Assembly: GCA_965198045.1 (NCBI GenBank) | Contig: CBDAOL010000008.1 | Span: 124,001 to 188,000, forward strand | DNA: 64,000 bases | Source: CBDDEC01 sp965198045 | GTDB taxonomy: Bacteria; Chloroflexota; Dehalococcoidia; UBA2979 | Reading direction: 5' to 3' | Shown here: positions 7,963-16,772 of the stretch, piece after piece | Numbering within the stretch: the stretch's first letter is position 1 | How the letters are laid out: the number at the start of each line of letters is the position of its first letter | The notes under the pieces: generated by a model | What the model saw: the letters and a program-made list of their open reading frames with translations, nothing else | Databases searched by the model: none | What the model was told of the DNA's origin: nothing | Made by a program: the position numbers and the translations under genes

Positions 7963-9192
7963 TTACGGCAGGAAGAACATCGGGTTCTGGGGTACGCCCC
8001 AGCGGTTGAGCTCGAAGTGCAGGTGCGGCCCGGTCGAGCGACCGGTGCTGCCGCTTCTTCCGATCAGCTGACCCGCTTCGACCCACTCGCCCTTCGCGGC
8101 GATGCGGACCGAGAGGTGCGCGTACCGCGTGTCATAGCCCTCGCCGTGGTCGATGATGATGTTCAGGCCGTATGAGAAGTTGTTGCCGCCGGAGAACGCG
8201 ACGATCCCCGCCCTCGACGCATAGATCGGCGTACTGCCCTGTACGCCGATGTCGATGCCGAGAGGGTGCCTCCAGTCGAACTCCGAGGTAATGACGCCGA
8301 AGGTCGGCCACTGCCAGCCCGTCGGGTCGCCAGTCGGTCCGATCGGTCGGAACGTCGGGGGCGCCGGACGCGTCCCACCGACGATCAGGAGCTGGGCGCC
8401 TTCGTTGAGGTCGTTCGGGTCGCTGAGACCGTTCGGCGCGAAGCCGATCACGTCGTCCACGTCCGCGCCGTACAGCGTCACGATGTCGTGCAGCGTGTCG
8501 CCCACACGGACATCGTAGAGAATGCCCTCGAGGCTGGGGATTGCCAGCACCTCGCCGATCTGGAGCGAACCCGGGTCGGACGTGACGTCAGCGTTGTTCC
8601 ACTGCACGTAGTCGACGCCGATGCCGTGCCGCGCGCCGATCGAGGAGAGCGTGTCGCCCGCGGCGACCGTGTACTCGAAGAAGAGCGTGGTGCGCGAGGG
8701 GTTCGTCTCCGTCAGCGAGAACCCGAAGTCTTCCGTAGCCGACGCCAGCTCTTCGGCCAGCGCCGAGGTCGTCTCGAACGTGGTGTCCGCAGCGGCGACG
8801 ATCGCCTCCTCGGTGACCTCGGGCGCGTAGAGCGTCACGGGGACGGGTGCGGCCGCGATCTCATCTGGCACCTCGAGCGGTGCGCTGGCGGCGAGACCGG
8901 GGAGCGAGAGCTGGCTGGAAGCGAGGGCCGGGGTGGCGTCGGGACCGGGGACAGCGACCGGGAAGCGGCCCAGCACCACGACGGAAAGCAAGAGCGCGCT
9001 GAGCACACCCAGCGACAGCACCGGCCGCAAGCGCTGAGCGCGGGCCGGAGCGTCGACGTGCTGCGCGCGAACTAGCGCGCGGCTCCGCCCTCGGCGCTTC
9101 CGAGTGGAGATCGTCCCTCTGATGCCGTGAGACCTCTCGCTGTCGCCGACCGCCACGCCCCCGCCGAATACGCGACATCGGTCAGCGTCCAC
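7963..9192 (-). CDS. LysM and M23 domain cell-wall peptidase
   Basis: Predicted secreted or membrane-anchored endopeptidase acting on peptidoglycan, or a regulator of such enzymes. Layout in 409 residues: a basic cytoplasmic tail, one membrane segment at about 57-78 (VLSLGVLSALLLSVVVLG), an Ala-rich linker, two LysM repeats at about 173-218 and 225-271 (EYTVAAGDTLSSIGARHG and YDVRVGDTLHDIVTLYG), and an M23 domain at about 300-405. The zinc ligands are present: His309 and Asp313 in HPLGID, and His392 in HLHF. The start is a GTG at 9192; later starts are possible because the first ~50 residues are not conserved in type. It lies 177 nt downstream of rho. Confidence 0.93.
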   Translation of the reverse strand: MDADRCRVFGGGVAVGDSERSHGIRGTISTRKRRGRSRALVRAQHVDAPARAQRLRPVLSLGVLSALLLSVVVLGRFPVAVPGPDATPALASSQLSLPGLAASAPLEVPDEIAAAPVPVTLYAPEVTEEAIVAAADTTFETTSALAEELASATEDFGFSLTETNPSRTTLFFEYTVAAGDTLSSIGARHGIGVDYVQWNNADVTSDPGSLQIGEVLAIPSLEGILYDVRVGDTLHDIVTLYGADVDDVIGFAPNGLSDPNDLNEGAQLLIVGGTRPAPPTFRPIGPTGDPTGWQWPTFGVITSEFDWRHPLGIDIGVQGSTPIYASRAGIVAFSGGNNFSYGLNIIIDHGEGYDTRYAHLSVRIAAKGEWVEAGQLIGRSGSTGRSTGPHLHFELNRWGVPQNPMFFLP

Positions 9193-9369
9193 CCGCCCAA
9201 TGCTCTGCCACCGCCATGAGGCCGGTGCCGCCTCATGCTAGCAAAAGCCGCCGCCACCATCGACCGGTTGCAGCGAGGTAATCCCTAAGTCTTGGACAGA
9301 ATGACGCGCGTTTTGGAGCACTGGACGACAAATGGCCCCGATGGGGGATTGCCACCGCCGTACCGGGGG

Positions 9370-10791
9370 CTAGATGACGTTCGTCTTCAACGTCCCGAGG
9401 AACTCCTCGTTCTTGTCGGTGCGAGAGAGGCGATCGATCACTCGTTCGGCGGCGTCGCCGGTGTCCTCTTCCATCATCGCGGCCATGCGACGGAGCAGCC
9501 ACACCTGGCGCAGCTCCTCCTCGTCGAAGAGCAGATCCTCGCGTCGCGTCGAGGACGCGAGCACGTCGATCGCCGGGTAGACGCGCTTCTCCGCCAGGCG
9601 GCGAGTCAGACGCAGCTCCATGTTCCCGGTGCCCTTGAACTCCTCGAAGATCAGGTCGTCGAGGCGCGATCCGGTCTCGACGAGGCAGGTCGCGATGATC
9701 GTGAGCGACCCGCCCTCCTCCGCCTTGCGCGCCGCGCCGAAGAAGCGCTTGGGCGGGTAGAGCGCGATCGGGTCCATACCACCTGACAGCGTGCGACCAG
9801 AGGTCGGCATCGCTGTGTTGTAGGCGCGTGCGAGACGCGTGAGCGAGTCCATCAGGATCACCACGTCCACGCCACCCTCGACCAGGCGCTTGGCGCGCTC
9901 GAGGGCGACCTCAGCGACACGCGTGTGGTCCTCGACCGGCTCGTCGAACGTCGAGGCGATGACCTCGCCGCGGACGGAGCGCCGCATGTCGGTCACCTCC
10001 TCCGGCCGCTCGCCGATGAGCAGCACCATGAGGTGGGTCTCCGGGTGGTTCTGAATAATGCCGTGCGCGATCGACTGCAGCAGCATCGTCTTGCCAGCCT
10101 TCGGCGGCGAGACGATGAGGCCACGCTGACCACGGCCGATGGGCGAAAAGAGGTCGATCACACGCTGGCTGACCTCGTCGGGCTGAGTCTCCAGTCGCAG
10201 CATGCTGATCGGGAAGATCGCCGTCAGGTTCTCGAAGTCAGGCCGCCGCTTGGCCTCCTCTGGGTCCATCCCATTGACGGCGTCGACGCGCAACAGGCCG
10301 TAGTACTTCTCGGATTGCTTGGGTTGCCGCACCTGTCCCGTGACGTAGTCTCCGGAACGCAGGCCAAAGCGGCGAATCTGGGACTGCGACACGTAGACGT
10401 CGCTCGAACCCGGGAGCAGGCGCTCGCCGCGCAGGAAGCCGAACCCATCGTCAACGACCGTCAGGACGCCACCCGAAAAGATCGTGCCGTTGCGCTCGGC
10501 CTGGGCCTGGAGGATGCGGAAGATGAGCTCGGTGTGAGGGAGGGCGGCCGCGTCGTCGAGTCCGTACTCTTCGCCGCCCAGTTCGATCAGCTCCTCGCGC
10601 GACTGGTGCTCGAGGTCGCCGATGTTGACGGTCGGGACATTCGGATCGATCTCGGGCATCGGCTCCAGCGAGGGGTCAGCCTGCGGTGCTCGCCCGTTTC
10701 CTCCGCCCCCGCTGCTTCCGCGGCCTCGACGGCCGGGAGCGCCGTCGTCGTGTGGGGGTATCGCCGGACGAACGTCCGCGCGTAGAGACAT
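9370..10791 (-). CDS. rho: Transcription termination factor Rho
   Basis: Hexameric RNA helicase that ends transcription at Rho-dependent sites. The 473-residue protein has an N-terminal ~45-residue Gly/Arg/Pro-rich extension, a Rho N-terminal helical domain (NIGDLEHQSREELIELGGEE), the cold-shock-like RNA-binding domain (GGVLTVVDDGFGFLRGE, DVYVSQSQIRRFGLRSGD), then the ATPase with Walker A SPPKAGKT, Walker B VDVVILMDSLTRLARAYN and the Q/R loops. It is complete. The extension is shorter than those of Actinobacteria. Upstream is a 263-nt gene-free stretch with hairpins, which could hold a leader for autoregulation. Confidence 0.97.
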   Translation of the reverse strand: MSLRADVRPAIPPHDDGAPGRRGRGSSGGGGNGRAPQADPSLEPMPEIDPNVPTVNIGDLEHQSREELIELGGEEYGLDDAAALPHTELIFRILQAQAERNGTIFSGGVLTVVDDGFGFLRGERLLPGSSDVYVSQSQIRRFGLRSGDYVTGQVRQPKQSEKYYGLLRVDAVNGMDPEEAKRRPDFENLTAIFPISMLRLETQPDEVSQRVIDLFSPIGRGQRGLIVSPPKAGKTMLLQSIAHGIIQNHPETHLMVLLIGERPEEVTDMRRSVRGEVIASTFDEPVEDHTRVAEVALERAKRLVEGGVDVVILMDSLTRLARAYNTAMPTSGRTLSGGMDPIALYPPKRFFGAARKAEEGGSLTIIATCLVETGSRLDDLIFEEFKGTGNMELRLTRRLAEKRVYPAIDVLASSTRREDLLFDEEELRQVWLLRRMAAMMEEDTGDAAERVIDRLSRTDKNEEFLGTLKTNVI

Positions 10792-10892
10792 CAGCCATAT
10801 GTAAACCGTGCCAACATGTGTGTGCCCGTTGCGCCGCCGTTGAGGGAACGCACGACTCCTGGCCGTTTGCTGTGCCGGAGATCAAATGAGGC

Positions 10893-10911
10893 CCGTCGGA
10901 GACCCCGACGG
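10893..10911. repeat. Hairpin in the rho leader region
   Basis: CCGTCGG - 5 nt - CCGACGG, a perfect 7-bp stem about 100 nt upstream of the rho start. The 263-nt interval between transaldolase and rho otherwise shows no gene. It could be part of a rho leader; no T-run follows. Confidence 0.35.
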
Positions 10912-11012
10912 CTACTCCATGCTAACCAACCGCCGCCACCTCGACAAGGCCCGAGGCGCCACGACTCGTGATCTCCGCGGGGTACGCCTTAAGGGTTCAC
11001 CCGCAATTCTCG

Positions 11013-11035
11013 AGGCTCGCGCGCAGCGCGGGCCT
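11013..11035 (-). terminator. GC-rich hairpin after the transaldolase gene
   Basis: Stem AGGCTCGCGC / GCGCGGGCCT with a 3-nt loop, ten pairs including one G-T, beginning 20 nt after the transaldolase stop. No T-tract follows, so it may act as an RNA 3'-end barrier rather than a classic intrinsic terminator. Confidence 0.45.
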
Positions 11036-11054
11036 CTGCTCACACCAGCCGGCG

Positions 11055-11702
11055 CTAGACCGGCGTGTACTTCTCCGAGTCGGCAAGGAACGCCGCGATC
11101 CCTGCATCTGTGAGCGGATGCTCGATCATGCGGAACAATACCCCCGGCGGGATGGTCGCCACGTGCGACCCCGCCAGCGCCGATTCCGTCACGTCGCGAG
11201 GCCCGCGGATGCTCGCTGCCAGCACCTGCGTCGGCAGGTTGAACTGGTCGAAGATGCGCACCGACTCGCGCACGACGTCAAGGCCGTCGTGCCCGTTGTC
11301 GTTCAGCCGCCCGATGAATGGCGACACGAACGTCGCGCCCGCGCGCGCCGCCAGCAGCGCCTGGTTCGCCGAGAAGATGAGCGTCGTGTTGACCTTGATG
11401 CCTTCCGAGCTGACCTGCCGGATCGCCTGCAGGCCGACCTCGCTCATCGCGATCTTCACGACCACGTTCGGGTGCCACTCCGCGATGCGCCGACACTCCT
11501 CGACGAGCGGCTCGTACTCCAGCGAGATGCTCTCCGCCGAAATCGGCCCGTCTACCACCTCGGCGATTTCGAGCACCCGGTCGCGGTACTCGACGCCCTC
11601 CTTCGCCAGCAGCGACGGATTCGTCGTCACGCCATCGACCACGCCCAGGGCTGCGCCACGACGGATGTCGTCAATGTTCGCGGTGTCCATGAAGATGCGC
11701 AT
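11055..11702 (-). CDS. tal: Transaldolase, short (TalC/fructose-6-phosphate aldolase) subfamily
   Basis: Class I aldolase of the pentose phosphate pathway that moves a dihydroxyacetone unit between sugar phosphates. 215 residues, the length of the short TalC/FSA-type family. Family motifs: FMDTANIDDIRR at the N-terminus, GVTTNPSLLAKEG, the Schiff-base lysine in NVVVKIAMSEVGLQA, NTTLIFSANQALLAARAGA, and the ending PFIGRLND, VLAASIRG. Transaldolase and aldolase activities are not separable by eye; transaldolase is more common in this subgroup of sequences. It is followed by a hairpin and preceded by a membrane protein gene on the same strand. Confidence 0.93.
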   Translation of the reverse strand: MRIFMDTANIDDIRRGAALGVVDGVTTNPSLLAKEGVEYRDRVLEIAEVVDGPISAESISLEYEPLVEECRRIAEWHPNVVVKIAMSEVGLQAIRQVSSEGIKVNTTLIFSANQALLAARAGATFVSPFIGRLNDNGHDGLDVVRESVRIFDQFNLPTQVLAASIRGPRDVTESALAGSHVATIPPGVLFRMIEHPLTDAGIAAFLADSEKYTPV

Positions 11703-11738
11703 CGTTGTCTCCTCGGCACCCTGCCTCGCGAGGCAGGC

Positions 11739-12206
11739 TCAGAACGGCTTGAAGACGGGGAGCCAGACCATCACGGGGATCGAAGCTGCGATCAGCGTAC
11801 CGAAGACCAGCGGGACGTTGTCTGCCAGGGCGCTGCGAAGCTCCTCGCTGACCTCGCCGCTCTTCCGCGACTGCAACGAGAGGTAGTGTACCCGCCGCAG
11901 GCCAATGCCCATCAGCGGTACGAAGATGAAGACGTTCAACGCGAGCACGATCTGCAGCGCCAGTAGCCAGCCCGTGGCGATCACGTTGATGTCCTCACTC
12001 GCCGCCCAGGCGTATCCCGTCACGGCCACCGCGATCAGTCCCGGCAGCAGGAACAGGCTCTCGTTCCGCTGCGCGTCGCTCAGCAGCAGCGTCCGCTCGT
12101 CGAGGTCAGACCGCCGCCACGCCTTCCAGATCGGCACCACGGTGTTCCCGACGCCCGCTGTCAGATAGAGGATCGCGAGGATGTGCAGGAACCGCAGGAG
12201 CGTCAC
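11739..12206 (-). CDS. DUF2269-type integral membrane protein
   Basis: A 155-residue protein with four hydrophobic segments at about 5-25, 50-70, 78-100 and 128-148. The N-terminal LRFLHILAILYLTAGVGN, with His in the first helix, resembles the DUF2269 family of small four-helix membrane proteins, whose function is not established. The start overlaps the pyrG stop by 4 nt, so it is translationally coupled to CTP synthase, but nothing links the two functions. A similar-sized four-helix protein lies at 28984-29508. Confidence 0.7.
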   Translation of the reverse strand: MTLLRFLHILAILYLTAGVGNTVVPIWKAWRRSDLDERTLLLSDAQRNESLFLLPGLIAVAVTGYAWAASEDINVIATGWLLALQIVLALNVFIFVPLMGIGLRRVHYLSLQSRKSGEVSEELRSALADNVPLVFGTLIAASIPVMVWLPVFKPF

Positions 12207-13957
12207 GCCCCGGCGCCTCCCTCTCCGCCGGCGTCACCAAACGCCTCGCCGCTGACCACCTCCACCGCGCCCTCGACGGCAGCGGTCCGCTCTGAGGCGT
12301 GTTCCGTGGCGTGCTGGACGGCAGCGCCGATGAAGGCGCGGAACAGCGGGTTGGGACGATTGGGCCGGCTCGTGAACTCAGGGTGGAACTGCGCGCCGAC
12401 CATCCACGGGTGGTCCGCCACCTCGACGATCTCAACCAGGCCGCTGGCCACGTCACGGCCGACCACGACCAGCCCGTGCTGCTCCAGTTGTGGCAGCAAC
12501 GCGTTGTTCACCTCGTAGCGGTGGCGATGGCGTTCGCGCACGACCTCCGCCTCGTCGTAGGCGGCCGCCGCCTTCGTGTCGGCGACCAGCGCGCAGTCGT
12601 ACCCGCCGAGGCGCATCGTGCCGCCCATGTCGACCACCTGCTGCTGCTCCGAGAGCAGCGAGATCACCGGGAACGGCGTCTTCGGGTCGGCCTCGGTCGT
12701 GTTCGCCTCGACCATTCCGGCCACGTTGCGCGCGAACTCCACGACGAGCATCTGCAGCCCGAGACAGTCGCCCAGGTAGGGGATGCGCTGCTCGCGTGCG
12801 TAGCGCACGCCCTGCACCTTGCCCTCGAGGCCGCGATCGCCGAACCCCGGGCAGAGCAGGATGCCGTCGACATCGCCGATCACGTCCTCGGGCGTGCGGC
12901 TTTCGAGCTCCTCCGCGTGCACCCACCTGATGTCGATCTCGGCAGAGTGCTCAACGCCGGCATGTACGAGCGCCTCTTTGATCGACAGGTAGGCGTCGTG
13001 CAGTTCTACGTACTTGCCGACCACAGCCACACGCGCGGCGCGCTCCGGATGATGCAGACGCTCCACGAACTCGCGCCAGCGTTCGAGGTCCGGCTCCGCC
13101 TCGCCGAGCGTGTCACGCCCCAGCGACTCGCGGCCCTCCTCCCGCTCGATCGGCTCGCCGATACCGAGCCGCGTGGCGACGATCTGGCCCATGCCGCTCG
13201 CTTCGAGCACCAGCGGTACGTCGTAAATGGAGTCGGCCGTGCGCAGCGCGATCACCGCCTCTCGATCGACGTTGCAGAAGAGCGCAATCTTCTCGCGCAG
13301 GTCCGTGCCGACGTCATGGTCGGAGCGTGCCACGATCACGTGCGGCTGGATTCCGAACGAGCGCAACTCGCGCACCGAGTGCTGCGTCGGCTTGGTCTTC
13401 AGCTCTTTCGTCGCGCCGATATACGGGAGCAGGGTGACGTGGATGGACAACGCCTCGCCGGGGCTGGCGTAGAGGATCTGGCTGATCGCTTCGAGGAACG
13501 GCTGGCTCTCGATGTCGCCGACCGTCCCGCCCACCTCGACGACCACGATGTCGGCGTCCAGCGCCTGCCCCGCCACGCGGATGCGGCGCTTGATCTCGTT
13601 GGTGACGTGCGGGATCGCCTGGATCGTGCCGCCCAGGTAGTCGCCCTTGCGCTCCTTGCGGATCACCTCCTCGTAGATCTGCCCGCTGCTCGAGGAGTTC
13701 TCGCGCGTCAGGTCTTCGTCGAGGAAGCGCTCGTAGTGCCCGAGGTCGAGGTCGGTCTCGGCGCCGTCATCGGTGACGAACACCTCGCCGTGCTGATACG
13801 GCGACATCGTGCCGGGATCGACATTGATGTAGGGGTCGAGTTTGAGGATGGAGACGGAGAGTCCGCGGGCCTTGAGGATCCGCCCTAGCGAGGCGGTGAC
13901 GATGCCCTTCCCCACACTGGAGACGACACCGCCCGTCACGAAAATGTACCTGGCCAT
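12203..13957 (-). CDS. pyrG: CTP synthase
   Basis: Makes CTP from UTP, ATP and glutamine. 584 residues. The synthetase domain starts MARYIFVTGGVVSSVGKG with KARGLSVSILKLDPYINVDPGTMSPYQHGEVFVTDDG split over its first 70 residues; the UTP/CTP site EVGGTVGDIESQPFLEA follows. The glutaminase domain contains LLCPGFGDRG, the nucleophile in GDCLGLQ and the His-x-Glu in QFHPEFTSRP. An Ala/Glu-rich tail of about 40 residues extends beyond the usual end. Start ATG 13957. The upstream 218 nt to the IS3 element shows no gene. Confidence 0.97.
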   Translation of the reverse strand: MARYIFVTGGVVSSVGKGIVTASLGRILKARGLSVSILKLDPYINVDPGTMSPYQHGEVFVTDDGAETDLDLGHYERFLDEDLTRENSSSSGQIYEEVIRKERKGDYLGGTIQAIPHVTNEIKRRIRVAGQALDADIVVVEVGGTVGDIESQPFLEAISQILYASPGEALSIHVTLLPYIGATKELKTKPTQHSVRELRSFGIQPHVIVARSDHDVGTDLREKIALFCNVDREAVIALRTADSIYDVPLVLEASGMGQIVATRLGIGEPIEREEGRESLGRDTLGEAEPDLERWREFVERLHHPERAARVAVVGKYVELHDAYLSIKEALVHAGVEHSAEIDIRWVHAEELESRTPEDVIGDVDGILLCPGFGDRGLEGKVQGVRYAREQRIPYLGDCLGLQMLVVEFARNVAGMVEANTTEADPKTPFPVISLLSEQQQVVDMGGTMRLGGYDCALVADTKAAAAYDEAEVVRERHRHRYEVNNALLPQLEQHGLVVVGRDVASGLVEIVEVADHPWMVGAQFHPEFTSRPNRPNPLFRAFIGAAVQHATEHASERTAAVEGAVEVVSGEAFGDAGGEGGAGA

Positions 13958-14204
13958 CCATCCGCCGAACGTCAGGGAGCCCCGGTTTGTCCGATTCTAC
14001 GCGAGCCGGTTCAGGCCGTCGAATCTGGGCCCGTCAGCCTGCCATCGAACTCCTGACGAGAGGCCTGAACACTCGATCGCGTATTGCTCTTCGTCCTGCC
14101 GGGTTCGGTAGGTGATCCTCGAGGAAGAGTCCACGCGCCCAAAAACGCCTGAGCGATCCGAACACCTCAAGCAGGTGACCGGACCCCCTTTGCGAGACCA
14201 CCGC

Positions 14205-15029
14205 TTATGAGAGTCCAGCGTGTTGCTGAGCCTCCCAGCGCTCGGCGTAGGTAGCCGGGGCGAGCCAGCCCAGGCTGCTGTGCGGGCGCTTCGTGTTGTA
14301 CTCGATCCGCCAGTCCTCGATCAGCACCTGCGCCTCGAGCAGGCTGTCGAACTGCTCGACGGCCAGGAACTCGTCGCGCAGCCGGCCGTTGAACGACTCG
14401 ACGAATGGGTTTTCCCACGGCGCACCGGGCTCGATGTAGCTGCTGCCCGTACCGCTGAACCGGCACCAGTCGCGCAGCGCGTTGGCCGTGAGCTCGGGCC
14501 CGTTGTCGCAGCGGATGTACCCCGGCGCCGTCCCGCGCCCGGCGACGATCCGGTCGAGCGTGGCGGCGGTGGCGTCGGCGTTGATGCGCCTGGCGGCCAC
14601 CACCGCCAGCGCCTCCCGCGTGTGCTCGTCGACGATGTTGAGCAGCTTCAGGACCCGCCCGTCCGCGGTCTGGTCGAACTGGAAGTCCAGCGCCCAGACG
14701 TGGTTCGGCCGCTCAGCACTCAGCCGCCTGGCGGGCTGAGCCGAGTCCCCCAGACGCTGACGCTTGCGTCGTGTCAGCGGGACGCGCAGCCCCTCCTCAC
14801 GCCAGAGCCGTTGCACCCGCTTGCGGTTCACGGTCCATCCCTCCTCGCGCAAGGTCGCCCATGCGCGGCGGTATCCCCAGCGGGGGTGGCCACGCGAGAA
14901 GGCGTGCAACTCCGTCCTGAGCGCGTCGTCGCCGCGGCCGCGCGCCGGCAGGCGGCGCTGCGTGGAGCGGTGCTGGCCGGTGACCCGGCATGCCCGCCGT
15001 TCCGACAACGCGAGGCGGTCCTGCAACAT
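14205..15029 (-). CDS. IS3 transposase OrfB (DDE integrase core)
   Basis: Catalytic half of the IS3 transposase. 274 residues from the internal ATG at 15029. The N-terminus LALSERRACRVTGQHRSTQR and HPRWGYRRAWATLREEGW form the HTH_21-like region; the rve core carries Asp115 in WALDFQF, Asp175 in RCDNGPEL and Glu211 in NPFVESFNGRLRDE, a complete DDE triad, then YNTKRPHSSLGW. The frame is open upstream of the ATG as far as the end of orfA, reading GKLVSPSRRREAV, so the native product is probably the OrfAB fusion made by -1 frameshifting. The stop lies inside the left inverted repeat. Confidence 0.95.
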   Translation of the reverse strand: MLQDRLALSERRACRVTGQHRSTQRRLPARGRGDDALRTELHAFSRGHPRWGYRRAWATLREEGWTVNRKRVQRLWREEGLRVPLTRRKRQRLGDSAQPARRLSAERPNHVWALDFQFDQTADGRVLKLLNIVDEHTREALAVVAARRINADATAATLDRIVAGRGTAPGYIRCDNGPELTANALRDWCRFSGTGSSYIEPGAPWENPFVESFNGRLRDEFLAVEQFDSLLEAQVLIEDWRIEYNTKRPHSSLGWLAPATYAERWEAQQHAGLS

Positions 15030-15058
15030 GCAGACCGCCTCGCGCCGGCGCGACGGGC

Positions 15059-15337
15059 TTACCAGTTTCCCCGGGCGATCTCCTTGAGCGCGTCGATCTC
15101 GAGTTCCTTGTCGGCGACGATCCGCTTCAGCCGCGCGTTCTCGCGCTCCAGCTCGCGCAGCCGTTTGGCGTCGTCGGCCTTCATCCCCCCGTACTGGTTG
15201 CGCCAGCGGTGGTAGGTCTGCTCCGAGATCTCGACCCGTTTCGCCGCCTCCGCGATCGTCTGCCCCTCACCGAGCAGCCGCTCCACCTCCCGCAGCTTGC
15301 GCACAATCTGCTCAGGCGTGTGCCTGCGTCGTTTCAC
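15059..15337 (-). CDS. IS3 OrfA, helix-turn-helix protein
   Basis: 92-residue DNA-binding half of the IS3 transposase. The N-terminal helix-turn-helix reads EQIVRKLREVERLLGEGQT then AAKRVEISEQTYHRWRNQYG, followed by a leucine-zipper-like helix (LRELERENARLKRIVADKEL) for multimerisation. This is the usual OrfA of IS407-type elements. The stop TAA at 15059-15061 is just after a GGGAAAC slippery heptamer. Confidence 0.95.
   Translation of the reverse strand: MKRRRHTPEQIVRKLREVERLLGEGQTIAEAAKRVEISEQTYHRWRNQYGGMKADDAKRLRELERENARLKRIVADKELEIDALKEIARGNW
15065..15071 (-). promoter_or_regulatory. Candidate -1 ribosomal slippery site joining OrfA and OrfB
   Basis: On the coding strand the end of orfA reads CGG GGA AAC TGG TAA. 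The heptamer G GGA AAC fits the X XXY YYZ rule in the orfA frame. A -1 slip gives GGG AAA CTG, which enters the orfB frame as Gly-Lys-Leu-Val-Ser. Position two codons before the stop is as expected for IS3 elements. Confidence 0.7.
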
Positions 15338-15415
15338 CGTGATGTCCTCCTCCGCCCACCTTCGCGGGCCAAAGGACTCTCATCAACGGTGGTCTCGTCT
15401 CACGGGGTCAGGTCA

Positions 15416-16251
15416 CAGGCGCAAATCCCTCGTCTCCCTCCCGCAGCGGCCCGCCCAGCAGGGCGGCCAGGCGGTCTCTCGTCGTCTCGTATGCGGCGAG
15501 GTGTCGGCGGCGTAGCGGGTCCAGCCCGAGCCCGTGTGGAAGTGCTGCGTCACGTACTCGTCGGCGTCGAGCGCCGCCAGGCGGGCCGCGAACGCCTCGA
15601 CATCGTCGACGGGGGAGCATCGGGCTGATCGCCACGCCGACACGGATGCCGGCGGCGGTCAGCTCCTCGAGGGTGGCGAACCGACGTGCGATCGATGCGC
15701 AGTGTGGCTCGTAGCGGAGACGCATCGCCTCCGAGCCAGTGCCAACCGTGAAGCTCACGCGGAGCCGCTCGAAGCGACGCAGCAGGTCGATGCCGCGCGT
15801 CACGATCGGGCTGCGCGTCTGCACGGTCAGCCGCGGCTGCACGCCCGCCTCGAGGATTGTCTCCAGGATCGAGCGCGTCAGCCCAAGCTTCGACTCGATC
15901 GGCTGATAGGAATCGGTGACGCTGGACATGGACACGGCGTCGCCATCGACGAGCTTCCCGCGCTCGCACGCCCGCCGCACCAGCGCAGCCGCGTTGCGCT
16001 TTCACCCGCACCCAGCGCCCCCACGCCTCGCGATGGTCATCGGAGGGCGCGAAGAAGCGCGCGTAGCAGTAGTCGCAGCCGAAACCGCAGCCGCTGTACG
16101 GATTCAGGGTGTAGTCGTAGCACTTGATGAAGCCAGAAGCCCTGGTCAGGATCGAGCGCGCATCGCCGTACTCGACCTCGGCGGGGCCGAGTTGGCGTGG
16201 GAGCAGTAAGGGAGTCGACTCGAACATTTGTTCGATATACGCGACCGTCAC
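15416..16251 (-). pseudogene. Radical SAM protein (Rv2578c/SPL-like), frameshifted
   Basis: The N-terminal part (from 16251 or Met at 16227) carries the radical SAM cluster CGFGCDYCYARFF after GFIKCYDYTLNPYSG, as in Rv2578c-type proteins related to spore photoproduct lyase. Coding then shifts frame at about 15990 (VRVKA into RRACERGKLVDGD, then SSVTDSYQPIESKLGLTRS), again near 15615 (SPMLP into VDDVEAFAARLAAL) and again near 15500 (WTRYAA into YETTRDRLAALLGG). Three shifts in 0.6 kb make it non-functional unless they are sequencing errors. The IS3 element sits at its last codon: it ends ...FAP-Val-Thr-stop using IS bases, and would have ended FAP-Ala-stop without it. Confidence 0.8.
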
Positions 16252-16310
16252 GCCGATCGCAAGAACCGCCCGGCGCTCGCGGCGAGAATTGCCCGCTTCG
16301 CCCCGAAGGG

Positions 16311-16772
16311 CTACCGGTCGGGAGCCTGGCCGCCGAGGCGCGCCCCGATGTCCACGATCGCGTCGGGGTCGCCGTCTGTCGGGTGGTAGACCTCGAGCTC
16401 GACGCGGTCGGTCACTTCGCCCGCGGCTCGTGCTGCCGCCTGGAGCGCCACTTGCAGGTCGTGCATCTGGCCCGTCGAGCCCTCGTGATGAACGAAGGCG
16501 TAGCGGCCGCCGGCGATCTCGACGAACTCGAAGCCCTCGGCCTCTGGTGGCGCATCCGCCGAGGCCTCGGCCGGAACGCCGGCGAAGTAGCGCAGCGAAC
16601 CATCGGCTTCGGGGCGCACGTAGGCGATGGCCGACACCTCGGCGTCGGAGCTGGCGAGCCAGCCCTCGTGGAACCCCATACCGCAGCGGTGCCAGAGTTC
16701 ACCGATCTGAGCGAGCGTCCCGCCAACACCGAGAATCCGCCTGGCCTCGATGTCTCGAATCTCAAAGTCCAT
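16311..16772 (-). CDS. GyrI-like effector-binding domain protein
   Basis: 153 residues from the ATG at 16772, which has GAGGGGGA five nt upstream; a longer frame to 16808 lacks such a site. MDFEIRDIEARRILGVGGT followed by LWHRCGMGFHEGW, AIAYVRPEADGSLRYFAGV and GGRYAFVHHEGSTGQM matches the two-repeat SH2-like fold of GyrI and the AraC effector-binding domain. Such stand-alone domains bind small hydrophobic cations or inhibit gyrase in some cases; the ligand here is unknown. It lies between the radical SAM pseudogene and the IS1182-like element. Confidence 0.75.
   Translation of the reverse strand: MDFEIRDIEARRILGVGGTLAQIGELWHRCGMGFHEGWLASSDAEVSAIAYVRPEADGSLRYFAGVPAEASADAPPEAEGFEFVEIAGGRYAFVHHEGSTGQMHDLQVALQAAARAAGEVTDRVELEVYHPTDGDPDAIVDIGARLGGQAPDR

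Larger units (their letters stand above)
14176..15415 (-). mobile_element. IS3-family insertion sequence, IS407-like, complete
   Basis: 1240 bp element with orfA, orfB and imperfect inverted ends of about 41 bp (14176-14216 and 15374-15415). Each starts TGACC; they share long blocks such as CGAGACCACCG and ATGAGAGTCC. It is flanked by a 4-bp direct repeat CAGG (14172-14175 and 15416-15419), the duplication length typical of the IS407 group. Both reading frames and the DDE triad are intact, so it may still move. Confidence 0.93.
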
